This document shows, one piece after another, positions 8,488 through 17,668 of a stretch of DNA of 64,000 nucleotides; position 1 is the first letter of the stretch; each line of letters begins with the position of its first letter. The translations under genes and the position numbers were made by a program. The notes below the pieces were generated by a model. The model searched no databases. It worked only from the letters and a program-made list of their open reading frames with translations, and was not told the origin of the DNA. The DNA comes from Pseudomonas sp. ATCC PTA-122608 (GTDB lineage: Bacteria > Pseudomonadota > Gammaproteobacteria > Pseudomonadales > Pseudomonadaceae), in assembly GCF_001952855.1 (NCBI RefSeq), contig NZ_LPNO01000019.1, positions 22,094 to 86,093 on the forward strand, given 5' to 3'.

Positions 8488-11190
8488 ATGCCCCAGGTGG
8501 ATCCCGAACTCTTCGACCGTGGCCAGTTCCAGGCGGAACTGGCGCTGAAGGCCAGCCCCATCGCCGCCTTCAAGAAGGCCATTCGTCAGGCCCGCGAGGT
8601 GCTCGACGAGCGCTTCCGCACGGGCCGGGACATCCGCCGGCTGATCGAGGACCGCGCCTGGTTCGTCGACAACCTGCTGCAAAAGGCCTGGGAACAGTTC
8701 AGTTGGAGTGAAGACGCCGATATCGCCCTGGTGGCAGTCGGCGGCTACGGCCGTGGCGAACTGCACCCCTACTCCGACATCGACCTACTGATTTTGCTGG
8801 ACAGCGCCGATCACGAGATTTTTCGCGATTCCATCGAGCGTTTTCTGACCCTGTTGTGGGACATCGGCCTCGAGGTCGGCCAAAGCGTACGTTCAGTGGA
8901 CGAATGCGCCCAGGAAGCCCGCGCCGACCTGACGGTGATCACCAACCTGATGGAAAGCCGCACCATCGCTGGCCCCGAGCGCCTGCGCCAGCGCATGCTG
9001 GAAGTCACCAGCACCGCGCGCATGTGGCCGAGCAAGGATTTCTTCCTGGCCAAGCGTGCTGAACAGAAAGCCCGGCACCACAAATACAACGACACCGAAT
9101 ACAACCTGGAACCCAACGTCAAAGGCTCCCCGGGCGGGCTGCGGGATATCCAGACGATTTTGTGGGTCGCGAGGCGCCAGTACGGCACCCTGAACCTGCG
9201 TGCCCTGGCCGGGGAAGGCTTCCTGGTGGAGAGCGAAAACGCCCTGCTGGCCTCCTCCCAGGAATTTCTCTGGAAAGTGCGCTACGCGTTGCACATGCTG
9301 GCCGGCCGCTCCGAAGACCGCCTGCTGTTCGATCACCAACGCTCTATCGCCACCTTGCTGGGGTTTGAAGGCGAAGACGCAAAGACCAGCATCGAAAGCT
9401 TCATGCAGCAGTACTACCGGGTGGTGATGAGCATTGCCCAGCTCAGCGACCTGATCATTCAGCATTTCGAAGAAGTGATCCTGGCCCCGGAAGACGAAGC
9501 ACCGCCGCAGCCGATCAACTCGCGCTTCCAGTTGCACGATGGCTACATCGAGGCTCGCAACGACAACGTGTTCAAACGTACGCCGTTCGCCATGCTGGAA
9601 ATCTTTGTGTTGATGGCCCAGCAGCCGGAAATCAAAGGCGTACGCGCCGACACCATTCGCTTGCTGCGGGAAAACCGTCACCTGATTGACGACGACTTCC
9701 GTAACGACATTCGCAACACCAGCCTGTTTATCGAGCTGTTCAAGTGCAAGATCGGCATCCACCGCAACCTGCGGCGCATGAACCGCTACGGGATCCTCGG
9801 GCGTTACCTGCCGGAGTTCGGCTTTATCGTCGGGCAGATGCAGCACGACCTGTTCCACATCTATACGGTGGACGCCCACACCCTGAACCTGATCAAGCAC
9901 CTGCGTAAGCTGCAGTACACCCAGGTGTCAGAGAAATTCCCGCTGGCCAGCAAGCTCATGGCGCGGCTGCCCAAGCCTGAGCTGATCTACCTTGCCGGCC
10001 TGTACCACGACATCGGTAAGGGCCGTCACGGCGACCACTCGGAAATTGGTGCCGTGGACGCCGAGGCGTTCTGCCAGCGCCACCAGTTGCCGCTGTGGGA
10101 CAGCCGCCTGATTGTATGGCTGGTGCAAAACCACCTGGTGATGTCCACCACCGCCCAGCGCAAGGACTTGTCCGACCCGCAGGTGATCCATGACTTCGCC
10201 CTGGCCGTCGGCGACGAAATCCGCCTCGACTACCTCTACGTGCTCACCGTCTCCGACATTAATGCCACCAACCCGACGCTGTGGAATTCCTGGCGCGCCA
10301 GCCTGTTGCGCCAGCTCTACACCGAGACCAAGCGCGCGCTGCGTCGCGGCCTGGAGAACCCGGTAGACCGCGAAGAGCAGATCCGCCGCACCCAAAGCGC
10401 GGCCCTGGATATTCTGGTGCGTGGCGGCAACGACCCGGACGACGTCGAGCAACTCTGGTCGCAGCTGGGAGACGACTACTTCCTGCGCCACACCGCCGGC
10501 GACGTGGCCTGGCACAGCGACGCGATCCTGCAGCAGCCGGCCGATGGCGGGCCGCTGGTGCTGATCAAGGAAACCACCCAGCGCGAGTTCGAGGGCGGCA
10601 CGCAGATCTTCATCTACGCACCCGACCAACACGACTTCTTCGCCGTGACCGTGGCCGCGATGGACCAGCTCAACCTGAACATTCACGACGCCCGGGTGAT
10701 CACCTCCAGCAGCCAGTTCACCCTCGACACCTACATCGTGCTCGACACGGAAGGCGAGTCCATCGGCGACAACCCGGAGCGGGTGAAAAAGATCCGCAAA
10801 GGCCTCACCGACGCGCTGCGCAACCCTGACGACTACCCGACCATCATCCAACGCCGGGTACCGCGCCAGCTCAAGCACTTTGCGTTCGCCCCCGAAGTCA
10901 CTATCCACAACGACGCCCAGCGCCCGGTAACGGTGCTGGAACTCAGCGCACCGGACCGCCCGGGCCTGTTGGCGCGGATCGGCACGATCTTCCTGGAGTT
11001 CGACCTGTCGTTGCAGAACGCCAAGATTGCGACCCTGGGCGAACGGGTGGAAGACGTGTTCTTTATTACCGATGCCGACAACCAGCCGCTTTCCGACCCT
11101 GAACTGTGCCGACGCTTGCAGGAAGCCATCGTCCAGCAGTTGAGCGTCAACCAGGAGACCGGCGTCGAGATGTCACGCTTGAGCATCTGA
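8488..11190 (+). CDS. glnD: bifunctional uridylyltransferase / uridylyl-removing enzyme
   Basis: Nitrogen sensor that uridylylates PII (GlnK/GlnB) when glutamine is low and removes UMP when it is high. Domains in order: nucleotidyltransferase with GGYGRGELHPYSDIDLL (Gly85-Gly86, catalytic Asp97 and Asp99); HD hydrolase domain with GLYHDIGKGRHGDHS (His507-Asp508); two C-terminal ACT domains that sense glutamine, the last starting near VLELSAPDRPGLL. 900 residues is the full length. SD GAAAGGA lies before the ATG. It sits between map and dapC. Confidence 0.97.
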   Translation: MPQVDPELFDRGQFQAELALKASPIAAFKKAIRQAREVLDERFRTGRDIRRLIEDRAWFVDNLLQKAWEQFSWSEDADIALVAVGGYGRGELHPYSDIDLLILLDSADHEIFRDSIERFLTLLWDIGLEVGQSVRSVDECAQEARADLTVITNLMESRTIAGPERLRQRMLEVTSTARMWPSKDFFLAKRAEQKARHHKYNDTEYNLEPNVKGSPGGLRDIQTILWVARRQYGTLNLRALAGEGFLVESENALLASSQEFLWKVRYALHMLAGRSEDRLLFDHQRSIATLLGFEGEDAKTSIESFMQQYYRVVMSIAQLSDLIIQHFEEVILAPEDEAPPQPINSRFQLHDGYIEARNDNVFKRTPFAMLEIFVLMAQQPEIKGVRADTIRLLRENRHLIDDDFRNDIRNTSLFIELFKCKIGIHRNLRRMNRYGILGRYLPEFGFIVGQMQHDLFHIYTVDAHTLNLIKHLRKLQYTQVSEKFPLASKLMARLPKPELIYLAGLYHDIGKGRHGDHSEIGAVDAEAFCQRHQLPLWDSRLIVWLVQNHLVMSTTAQRKDLSDPQVIHDFALAVGDEIRLDYLYVLTVSDINATNPTLWNSWRASLLRQLYTETKRALRRGLENPVDREEQIRRTQSAALDILVRGGNDPDDVEQLWSQLGDDYFLRHTAGDVAWHSDAILQQPADGGPLVLIKETTQREFEGGTQIFIYAPDQHDFFAVTVAAMDQLNLNIHDARVITSSSQFTLDTYIVLDTEGESIGDNPERVKKIRKGLTDALRNPDDYPTIIQRRVPRQLKHFAFAPEVTIHNDAQRPVTVLELSAPDRPGLLARIGTIFLEFDLSLQNAKIATLGERVEDVFFITDADNQPLSDPELCRRLQEAIVQQLSVNQETGVEMSRLSI

Positions 11191-11235
11191 CCGACCGCCA
11201 TTTTCAGCTTCCAATGAATTGAACGAGATTTATCG

Positions 11236-12435
11236 ATGAACAATGCCCTGAACCAGTTGCAGCCCTACCCGTTCGAGAAATTGCGCGTCCTGCTGGGCAG
11301 CGTCACGCCGAACCCGGACAAACGCCCGATCGCCCTCTCCATCGGTGAGCCGAAGCATAAATCTCCGCAGTTCGTCGCCGACGCGCTGGCCAACAACCTC
11401 GACCAGATGGCGGTGTACCCGACCACCCTGGGCATTCCCGCCCTGCGCGAAGCCATTGGCGCCTGGTGCGAACGTCGTTTCAGCGTGCCCAAGGGCTGGC
11501 TCGACCCGGCGCGCAATATCCTGCCGGTGAACGGCACCCGTGAAGCGCTGTTCGCCTTCACCCAGACCGTGGTCAACCGTGGCGACGACGCGCTGGTGGT
11601 CAGCCCAAACCCGTTCTATCAGATCTACGAAGGCGCTGCGTTCCTCGCCGGGGCCAAGCCGCATTACCTGCCGTGCCTGGATGAAAGCGGCTTCAACCCG
11701 GATTTCGACGCCGTGTCGCCAGACATCTGGAAACGCTGCCAGATCCTGTTCCTGTGCTCGCCAGGCAACCCGACCGGCGCACTGATTCCCGTCGACACCC
11801 TGAAAAAACTGATCGCCCTGGCCGACGAATACGACTTCGTGATCGCCGCCGACGAGTGCTACAGCGAGTTGTACTTCGACGAACAAACCCCGCCGCCGGG
11901 CCTGCTCAGTGCCTGCGTCGAACTGGGTCGCCAGGACTTCAAGCGTTGCGTGGTGTTCCACAGCCTGTCCAAGCGCTCCAACCTGCCGGGCCTGCGTTCG
12001 GGCTTTGTGGCCGGGGATGCCGAAATCCTCAAGGGTTTCCTGCTGTACCGCACCTACCACGGCTGCGCGATGCCGGTGCAAACCCAACTGGCGAGCATCG
12101 CCGCCTGGCAGGACGAAGCCCACGTGCAGGCCAACCGTGATCTGTACCGGCAGAAGTTTGATGCCGTGCTGGCGATCCTGAAGCCGGTGCTGGACGTGCA
12201 AAACCCGGACGGCGGGTTCTACCTGTGGCCGAACGTGAGTGGCGACGATGCGGCGTTCTGCCGGGACTTGTTCGTGGAAGAACACGTGACCGTGGTACCG
12301 GGTTCGTACCTGTCGCGGGAAGTGGACGGGGTCAACCCAGGCGCCGGGCGTGTGCGCCTGGCACTGGTTGCGCCGCTGGCCGAGTGTGTGGAAGCAGCCG
12401 AGCGGATTCGCGACTTCATCACTCGCAATAAATAA
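11236..12435 (+). CDS. dapC: succinyldiaminopimelate transaminase
   Basis: PLP aminotransferase (class I fold) for the succinylase route to meso-diaminopimelate and lysine: converts N-succinyl-2-amino-6-ketopimelate to N-succinyl-LL-DAP with glutamate as donor. The PLP lysine is Lys246 in HSLSKRSNLPGLRSG, and the phosphate-site arginine follows. Length 399 is normal. It comes 45 bp after glnD, the known Pseudomonas position. dapD (14.8 kb) and dapE (21.5 kb) act just before and after it in the pathway. Confidence 0.93.
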   Translation: MNNALNQLQPYPFEKLRVLLGSVTPNPDKRPIALSIGEPKHKSPQFVADALANNLDQMAVYPTTLGIPALREAIGAWCERRFSVPKGWLDPARNILPVNGTREALFAFTQTVVNRGDDALVVSPNPFYQIYEGAAFLAGAKPHYLPCLDESGFNPDFDAVSPDIWKRCQILFLCSPGNPTGALIPVDTLKKLIALADEYDFVIAADECYSELYFDEQTPPPGLLSACVELGRQDFKRCVVFHSLSKRSNLPGLRSGFVAGDAEILKGFLLYRTYHGCAMPVQTQLASIAAWQDEAHVQANRDLYRQKFDAVLAILKPVLDVQNPDGGFYLWPNVSGDDAAFCRDLFVEEHVTVVPGSYLSREVDGVNPGAGRVRLALVAPLAECVEAAERIRDFITRNK

Positions 12436-12445
12436 TTGCTCTGAA

Positions 12446-12578
12446 TGTGGCGAGGGAGCTTGCTCCCGCTCGGCTGCGCAGCAGTCGTAAACCGGCTGAC
12501 GCTGTTTCCCTGCATGAATGAAGTCGCCAGCGTTGGGGCGACTTCGTCACCCAGCGGGCGCAAGCTCCCTCGCCACAA
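12446..12578. repeat. REPIN-like inverted repeat, GTGGCGAGGGAGC type
   Basis: TGTGGCGAGGGAGCTTGC at 12446 is mirrored by GCAAGCTCCCTCGCCACA ending at 12578, with about 97 bp between. It fills the convergent gap between dapC and the antiporter gene. The sequence type differs from the TGTGGGAGCGGGC copies elsewhere in the window. No transposase is nearby. Confidence 0.85.
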
Positions 12579-12593
12579 GTAAGCACCGCGGTG

Positions 12594-14237
12594 TTATTTG
12601 ACGTGACCCAGGTTCGCCTCGCTCATATCCAGATCCGCCAACACCTCCCGTAGCACGTCATCACCAATCTGGTGGTGACGACTCAGGCTATACAGCTCCA
12701 GGCGCTGCGCCCGCAGGGCCTTGAGCCGCAACTTGCGCTCCAGTTGGTCCATCTGAAACGCCAGCGCCTGGGCTTCGGCCGAATCATTGAACACCTCCAA
12801 TTGATGACGATACTCCGACATCAACCGCGCCTTGAGCTCGGTGGCCAAGGCTGCCTGAGCGGCATCCAGAGGTGCAGCTTCAGCGGGTTCTTCGGTTTCG
12901 AGTGCATGGATAGCCGCCACGGCGGTCTTCTTCCAGGCCTCGCGCACTTCATTGTGGCGTTTCTCATCCGGGCTCTTCTCGATGCCGCGCAACAGCAGCG
13001 GCAAAGCGATGCAGGCCGCGACGAGCGACAGCAGGATCACACCGGCGGCGATGAAGATCAGCAGGTCGCGCTCCGGAAACGCTTCACCGGGAGCCAGCAG
13101 CAACGGCACCGACATCACACCCGCCAGGGTCACCGCACCACGCACCCCACCCACGGTCAACAGCCAGCAGGAACGGGCCGTTGGTACCAGCGTCAGCTCA
13201 CTTTTCCCACGCAGGCGGCGCAGCAATCCCGACAGGCGCCAGATGCTTTGCACCCAGATAAACCGCAACACCACCAGCACCAGGAAAATCGCGATAACGT
13301 CCAGGCAGCGATACAGCAACGTCGGCCACAGCGTCGGCTCATGGCTGACCACCGCCTTGATAATGTCCGGCAATTGCAGGCCCAACAGCAGGAAGATCAG
13401 ACCGTTGAAGGCAAACTCCAGCAGCGACCAGACACTGCGATTAAGCAAGCGGGTGCTGGTCTGGCGCGGCAGCAGGTCGAGCCAGCTTTGCATCATCCCT
13501 GCGGCCACCGCCGACAAGATCCCCGATGCGCCAAGGCGTTCAGCCAGCACGTAGGCAGCGAACGGCAGCAGCAACATGAACACCACGTGCGTCGCCGGGT
13601 CGTCCCAGCCCCGGGCAATCATCCAGGACCGCAGGCGGCCCACCAGCCAGCTCAACGCTACGCCGATGGCCAGGCCACCGACGGCTACCAGCACAAATGT
13701 CAGGCTGGCATTGGCCAGGGAGAACACCCCGGTTACCGCCGCCACCAGGGCAAACTTGAAGGTCACCAGGCCCGAAGCATCATTCATCAGCGCCTCGCCC
13801 TGAAGCATATGCATCAAAGGCGTCGGCAAGCGATTCTGGGAAATGGCCGACACCGCCACGGCATCCGTTGGCGACAACACGGCCGCCAGGGCGAAAGCCA
13901 CCGGCAGTGGAATACTCGGCAACAACCAATGAATGAAGTACCCGGCACCGACCACGGTGAACAGCACCAGGCCCACCGCCAGCGTCAGGATCGGCCCGCG
14001 CAGGCGCCACAATTCTCTCTTGGGCATGCGCCAGCCGTCCGAGAACAGCAGCGGCGGCAGAAACAGGAACAGAAACAACTCAGGGTCCAGGGCCACATGC
14101 AGCCCCAGGGTCGGCCAGGCCAGCAAGGCACCGGCGGCGATCTGCACCAGTGGCAACGGCAGTGGGATGATGCGCCCGACAAGGCGCGAAACGCTGACCA
14201 GCATCAGCAGGATAAGTACGGTGTAGGCGGTTTGCAT
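12594..14237 (-). CDS. Na+/H+ antiporter, CPA1 family
   Basis: Cation/proton exchanger of the inner membrane. From the ATG at 14237 (MQTAYTVLILLML) the 547-residue product has about twelve hydrophobic helices in the first 400 residues, with the CPA1 core motifs SPTDAVAVSAI and NDASGLVTFKFAL (the ND pair is in the ion site). A charged cytoplasmic tail of about 120 residues with predicted coiled character follows. The longer reading from 14405 is rejected because it adds a non-conserved, non-membrane extension. It is convergent with dapC and divergent from the ArsC-like gene. Confidence 0.9.
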   Translation of the reverse strand: MQTAYTVLILLMLVSVSRLVGRIIPLPLPLVQIAAGALLAWPTLGLHVALDPELFLFLFLPPLLFSDGWRMPKRELWRLRGPILTLAVGLVLFTVVGAGYFIHWLLPSIPLPVAFALAAVLSPTDAVAVSAISQNRLPTPLMHMLQGEALMNDASGLVTFKFALVAAVTGVFSLANASLTFVLVAVGGLAIGVALSWLVGRLRSWMIARGWDDPATHVVFMLLLPFAAYVLAERLGASGILSAVAAGMMQSWLDLLPRQTSTRLLNRSVWSLLEFAFNGLIFLLLGLQLPDIIKAVVSHEPTLWPTLLYRCLDVIAIFLVLVVLRFIWVQSIWRLSGLLRRLRGKSELTLVPTARSCWLLTVGGVRGAVTLAGVMSVPLLLAPGEAFPERDLLIFIAAGVILLSLVAACIALPLLLRGIEKSPDEKRHNEVREAWKKTAVAAIHALETEEPAEAAPLDAAQAALATELKARLMSEYRHQLEVFNDSAEAQALAFQMDQLERKLRLKALRAQRLELYSLSRHHQIGDDVLREVLADLDMSEANLGHVK

Positions 14238-14450
14238 AACGCGGGATTCCCAGACAATCAACTTGCAACAACACACATCAGGCAACAACTCGCCGTTGAA
14301 GTGCCATATTAGCCGCCTATGCTGCGCGATGGCCTTTGCACAAAAGTCGCACGCGAGCAAAACGTAATGTTGACGAGCGGCGCCGAAAGCCGCTGGCCAT
14401 GGCATAATCCGTGACCTTTCATTTGCGTCAGCCCAAAGGGGGGCAATTCC

Positions 14451-14813
14451 TTGACCGATTCAAGCAAAACGCTGCACCTTTTCGGCATCAAAGCCTGCGA
14501 CACCATGAAAAAGGCGCGCACCTGGCTCGATGAACACGCTATCAAGTATGAGTTTCATGACTACAAAACGGCCGGTATCGACCGCGAACACTTGGCCCAA
14601 TGGTGCAATGAGCACGGTTGGCAGGTGGTTTTGAACCGTGCGGGCACCACCTTTCGCAAACTCGAAGACGAACGCAAAGCCGATCTCGACCAAGCGAAAG
14701 CCATTGAATTGATGCTCGCGCTACCCTCGATGATCAAGCGACCTGTGCTTGATCTCGGTGACAAAACCCTGATTGGCTTCAAGCCAGATAGCTATTCGGC
14801 GGCCCTCAAGTAG
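14451..14813 (+). CDS. ArsC/Spx-family thioredoxin-fold protein (YffB-like)
   Basis: Small 120-residue protein of the arsenate-reductase-like family. It reads LFGIKACDTMKKAR with a single Cys16 in the CxxMKKA setting, and has the family's C-terminal R-P-V segment (IKRPVLDLGDKTLIGF). It is annotated in many genomes as YffB next to dapD or dapE; its substrate is not established, and true arsenate reduction is doubtful. The start is a TTG at 14451, chosen because AAAGGGGGG lies 6-8 bases upstream and no in-frame ATG is as well placed. dapD follows after 33 bp. Confidence 0.88.
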   Translation: MTDSSKTLHLFGIKACDTMKKARTWLDEHAIKYEFHDYKTAGIDREHLAQWCNEHGWQVVLNRAGTTFRKLEDERKADLDQAKAIELMLALPSMIKRPVLDLGDKTLIGFKPDSYSAALK

Positions 14814-14846
14814 GCCTGCCCACACCATTTTTGTAGAGGTAACAGC

Positions 14847-15881
14847 ATGTCCAACTCCCTGTTCAGCCTGGGCTTCGGCGTCGGCACTCAGAACCGCCAA
14901 GGTGCTTGGCTGGAAGTGTTTTACGCACAACCGCTGCTCAATCCATCGGCTGAAGTCATCGCTGCCATCGCGCCGATCCTCGGTTACACCGAAGGCAACC
15001 AGGCGATCACTTTCACCGTCACCCAGGCCCTGCAACTGGCTGACGCGCTCAAAGGCGTCGACGCTGCCCAAGCCGCTCTGTTGAGCCGCCTGGCTGAAAG
15101 CCACACGCCACTGGTCGCCACCCTGCTGGCCGAAGACGCCGCACTGACGTCCACCCCTGAGGCTTACCTCAAGCTGCACCTGCTGTCCCATCGCTTGGTC
15201 AAGCCACACGGCCTGAGCCTGGCCGGTGTGTTCCCGCAACTGCCGAACGTGGCCTGGACCAGCCAGGGCGCGATCGACATCGCCGAGCTGGCCGAGCGTC
15301 AACTGGAAGCGCGCCTGCGTGGCGACCTGCTGGAAGTGTTCTCGGTGGACAAGTTCCCGAAAATGACCGACTACGTAGTGCCGAGCGGCGTGCGCATTGC
15401 TGATGCCGCGCGCATCCGCCTGGGCGCCTACGTGGGCGAAGGCACTACCGTGATGCACGAAGGTTTCGTCAACTTCAACGCCGGTACCGAAGGCCCGGGC
15501 ATGATCGAAGGCCGTGTGTCGGCTGGCGTATTCGTCGGCAAGGGTTCGGACCTGGGCGGCGGTTGCTCCACCATGGGCACCCTGTCGGGCGGCGGCAACA
15601 TTGTGATCAAGGTCGGCGAAGGCTGCCTGATCGGCGCCAACGCCGGTATCGGTATCCCGTTGGGCGACCGCAACACCGTGGAATCGGGCCTGTACGTCAC
15701 CGCCGGTACCAAGGTTGCACTGCTGGATGAAGCAAACCAGCTGGTCAAAGTGGTCAAGGCCCGTGAGCTGGCCGGCCAGCCGGACCTGTTGTTCCGCCGC
15801 AACTCCGAGACCGGTGCCGTGGAGTGCAAAACCCACAAATCGGCCATCGAACTGAACGCAGCGCTGCACGCTCACAACTAA
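14847..15881 (+). CDS. dapD: 2,3,4,5-tetrahydropyridine-2,6-dicarboxylate N-succinyltransferase
   Basis: Succinyl-CoA-dependent step of the DAP/lysine pathway. The 344-residue length marks the long DapD type found in pseudomonads and actinobacteria. The C-terminal half is a left-handed beta-helix of hexapeptide repeats (for example IRLGAYVGEGTTVMHEGFVNF, GKGSDLGGGCSTMG, IVIKVGEGCLIGANAGIG). An SD (AGAGGTAAC) precedes the ATG. A strong hairpin terminator follows. Confidence 0.96.
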   Translation: MSNSLFSLGFGVGTQNRQGAWLEVFYAQPLLNPSAEVIAAIAPILGYTEGNQAITFTVTQALQLADALKGVDAAQAALLSRLAESHTPLVATLLAEDAALTSTPEAYLKLHLLSHRLVKPHGLSLAGVFPQLPNVAWTSQGAIDIAELAERQLEARLRGDLLEVFSVDKFPKMTDYVVPSGVRIADAARIRLGAYVGEGTTVMHEGFVNFNAGTEGPGMIEGRVSAGVFVGKGSDLGGGCSTMGTLSGGGNIVIKVGEGCLIGANAGIGIPLGDRNTVESGLYVTAGTKVALLDEANQLVKVVKARELAGQPDLLFRRNSETGAVECKTHKSAIELNAALHAHN

Positions 15882-15901
15882 GCAGCGACTCGATGCCACT
15901 G

Positions 15902-15930
15902 ACGGCCCACACCTTGCCGGTGTGGGCCGT
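15902..15930 (+). terminator. intrinsic terminator after dapD
   Basis: ACGGCCCACACC pairs perfectly with GGTGTGGGCCGT over a 5-base loop, then TTTAT, 20 bases after the dapD stop. Confidence 0.85.
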
Positions 15931-15950
15931 TTATACGAGCCTTGATCACC

Positions 15951-17156
15951 ATGCTTGTGCCCTCTCCCTGGCGCGCCGATTTCCCGGCCATCGCCACCCT
16001 GCTACGGCAAGACCAGACCTATCTGGACAACGCCGCCACCACGCAAAAACCTCAAGCCTTGTTGGACGCCATCAGCCATTACTACGCCAATGGCGCAGCC
16101 AATGTGCACCGTGCCCAGCATTTGCCGGGCGCCCATGCGACCCAGGCGTTCGAGGACAGTCGCAGTAAAGTGGCGCAGTGGCTGAACGTCGGTGACAACG
16201 GGCAAATCATCTTCACCCACGGCGCGACGTCGGCGCTGAACCTCCTGGCCTATGGCCTTGAGCACCTATTCAACCCGGGCGACGAAATTGTCATCAGCGC
16301 CCTGGAGCACCACGCCAACCTGCTGCCGTGGCAACAATTGGCCAAACGTCGCGGGCTGGAGTTGGTGGTACTGCCGCTTAACGATGACGGCTTGATCGAC
16401 CTGCAAGCCGCCGCCCGAATGATCGGCCCGCGCACCCGCCTGCTGGCGGTGAGCCAACTGTCCAACGTGCTTGGCGCCTGGCAGCCGTTGCCGCAATTGC
16501 TGGCCCTGGCCAAGGCCCACGACGCACTGACGGTGGTCGATGGCGCCCAGGGCGTCGTTCATGGTCGCCATGACATGCAGGCCCTGGGCTGTGACTTCTA
16601 CGTGTTTTCCAGCCACAAGCTCTACGGTCCGGATGGCGTCGGCGTGCTTTACGGTCGCACCGAAGCCCTGCATCACCTGCGCCATTGGCAGTTTGGAGGC
16701 GAGATGGTGCAACTGGCCGACTATCAAAGCGCCAGCTTCCGCCCCGCGCCCCTTGGTTTCGAAGCCGGAACACCGCCGATCGCCAGCGTGATCGGCCTGG
16801 GCGCAACCCTGGATTACCTGAGTTCCCTGGATCAACAAGCCGTGACGGCCCACGAAGCCGCTTTGCACGACTACCTGTTGCGCGGCCTGCAAGCCCGCAA
16901 CGGCGTGCGCCTGCTGGGTTCGCCGCAAGTGGCCCTGGCCAGTTTTGTGGTGGAAGGCGTACACAACGCCGACCTCGCCCACTTGCTGACTGAACAAGGG
17001 ATTGCCGTACGCGCCGGCCATCATTGTGCGATGCCGCTGCTCAAGCAGATGGGATTGTCGGGGGCGATTCGGGTGTCGCTGGCGCTGTACAACGATTCCG
17101 ATGACCTGGAACGCTTTTTTGAAGCGCTGGATCAAGCCCTGGATATGCTGCGATGA
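15951..17156 (+). CDS. csdA: cysteine desulfurase, SufS/CsdA type
   Basis: PLP enzyme that takes sulfur from cysteine as a persulfide. The PLP lysine is Lys223 in FSSHKLYGPDGVG and the persulfide-forming Cys359 lies in AGHHCAMPLL, the pattern of group II (SufS/CsdA) desulfurases. I use ATG 15951 (401 residues); a TTG nine bases earlier is possible. The stop overlaps the start of a SufE/CsdE partner, so the two form the CsdA-CsdE pair; nearby tcdA (CsdL) is the known client in E. coli. Confidence 0.92.
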   Translation: MLVPSPWRADFPAIATLLRQDQTYLDNAATTQKPQALLDAISHYYANGAANVHRAQHLPGAHATQAFEDSRSKVAQWLNVGDNGQIIFTHGATSALNLLAYGLEHLFNPGDEIVISALEHHANLLPWQQLAKRRGLELVVLPLNDDGLIDLQAAARMIGPRTRLLAVSQLSNVLGAWQPLPQLLALAKAHDALTVVDGAQGVVHGRHDMQALGCDFYVFSSHKLYGPDGVGVLYGRTEALHHLRHWQFGGEMVQLADYQSASFRPAPLGFEAGTPPIASVIGLGATLDYLSSLDQQAVTAHEAALHDYLLRGLQARNGVRLLGSPQVALASFVVEGVHNADLAHLLTEQGIAVRAGHHCAMPLLKQMGLSGAIRVSLALYNDSDDLERFFEALDQALDMLR

Positions 17157-17566
17157 GTTTGCCGCCGGAGGCCGTTATCGCGCTGGAAGCATTCCAGGCC
17201 GTCGGCAGTTGGGAACAACGGGCCCGCCTGCTGATGCAATGGGGCGAGCGTCTTCCCGCCTTGCCGGATGAAGACAAGGTCGACGCCAACCTGGTGCAGG
17301 GCTGTGAGAGCCTGGTGTGGCTGGTGGGGCGCTTGCAGGATGGCCACTGGCAGTTTGCCGCCAGCAGCGATGCGCGCCTGATACGCGGGCTGGTGGCGTT
17401 GTTGCTGGCACGGGTTAACGGTTTGTCTGCCGCTGAGTTGCAGGCGGTCGACTTGCCCGACTGGTTCAATCAACTGGGTCTGTCGCGGCAGCTATCACCG
17501 TCACGCAGCAATGGTCTGAATGCAGTGCTTCAGCGCATGCGGAAGTTAAGCCTCACACAAAACTAA
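17153..17566 (+). CDS. csdE: SufE/CsdE-family sulfur acceptor
   Basis: Takes persulfide sulfur from CsdA and raises its activity. 137 residues; the acceptor cysteine is Cys51 in VQGCESLVWL, the SufE signature. It overlaps csdA by four bases (ATGA). Context (csdA just before, tcdA opposite just after) favours CsdE over SufE. A REPIN begins two bases after its stop. Confidence 0.92.
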   Translation: MSLPPEAVIALEAFQAVGSWEQRARLLMQWGERLPALPDEDKVDANLVQGCESLVWLVGRLQDGHWQFAASSDARLIRGLVALLLARVNGLSAAELQAVDLPDWFNQLGLSRQLSPSRSNGLNAVLQRMRKLSLTQN

Positions 17567-17567
17567 A

Positions 17568-17657
17568 TGTGGGAGCGGGCTTGCTCGCGAAGGCGGAGTG
17601 TCAGTCACCAGATAGGTCGACTGATACACCGCTTTCGCGAGCAAGCCCGCTCCCACA
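17568..17657. repeat. REPIN, TGTGGGAGCGGGCTTGCTCGCG type
   Basis: Two inverted REP arms (TGTGGGAGCGGGCTTGCTCG and its mirror) enclose a shorter inner inverted repeat (CAGTC...GACTG). It lies in the convergent gap between csdE and tcdA. The same architecture recurs at 38326-38415 and 63787-63876. Confidence 0.9.
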
Positions 17658-17668
17658 TTTTGATCTTT

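Noticed and set aside
12672..14312. 546-codon open frame on the plus strand, opposite the antiporter gene
   Set aside because: The product is rich in Gln, Arg and His without domains, and it is the mirror of a well-supported membrane protein in GC-rich DNA.
17568..17657. CRISPR-like repeats
   Set aside because: The repeated units are single inverted pairs far apart, not a regular array with spacers; they fit REPINs.
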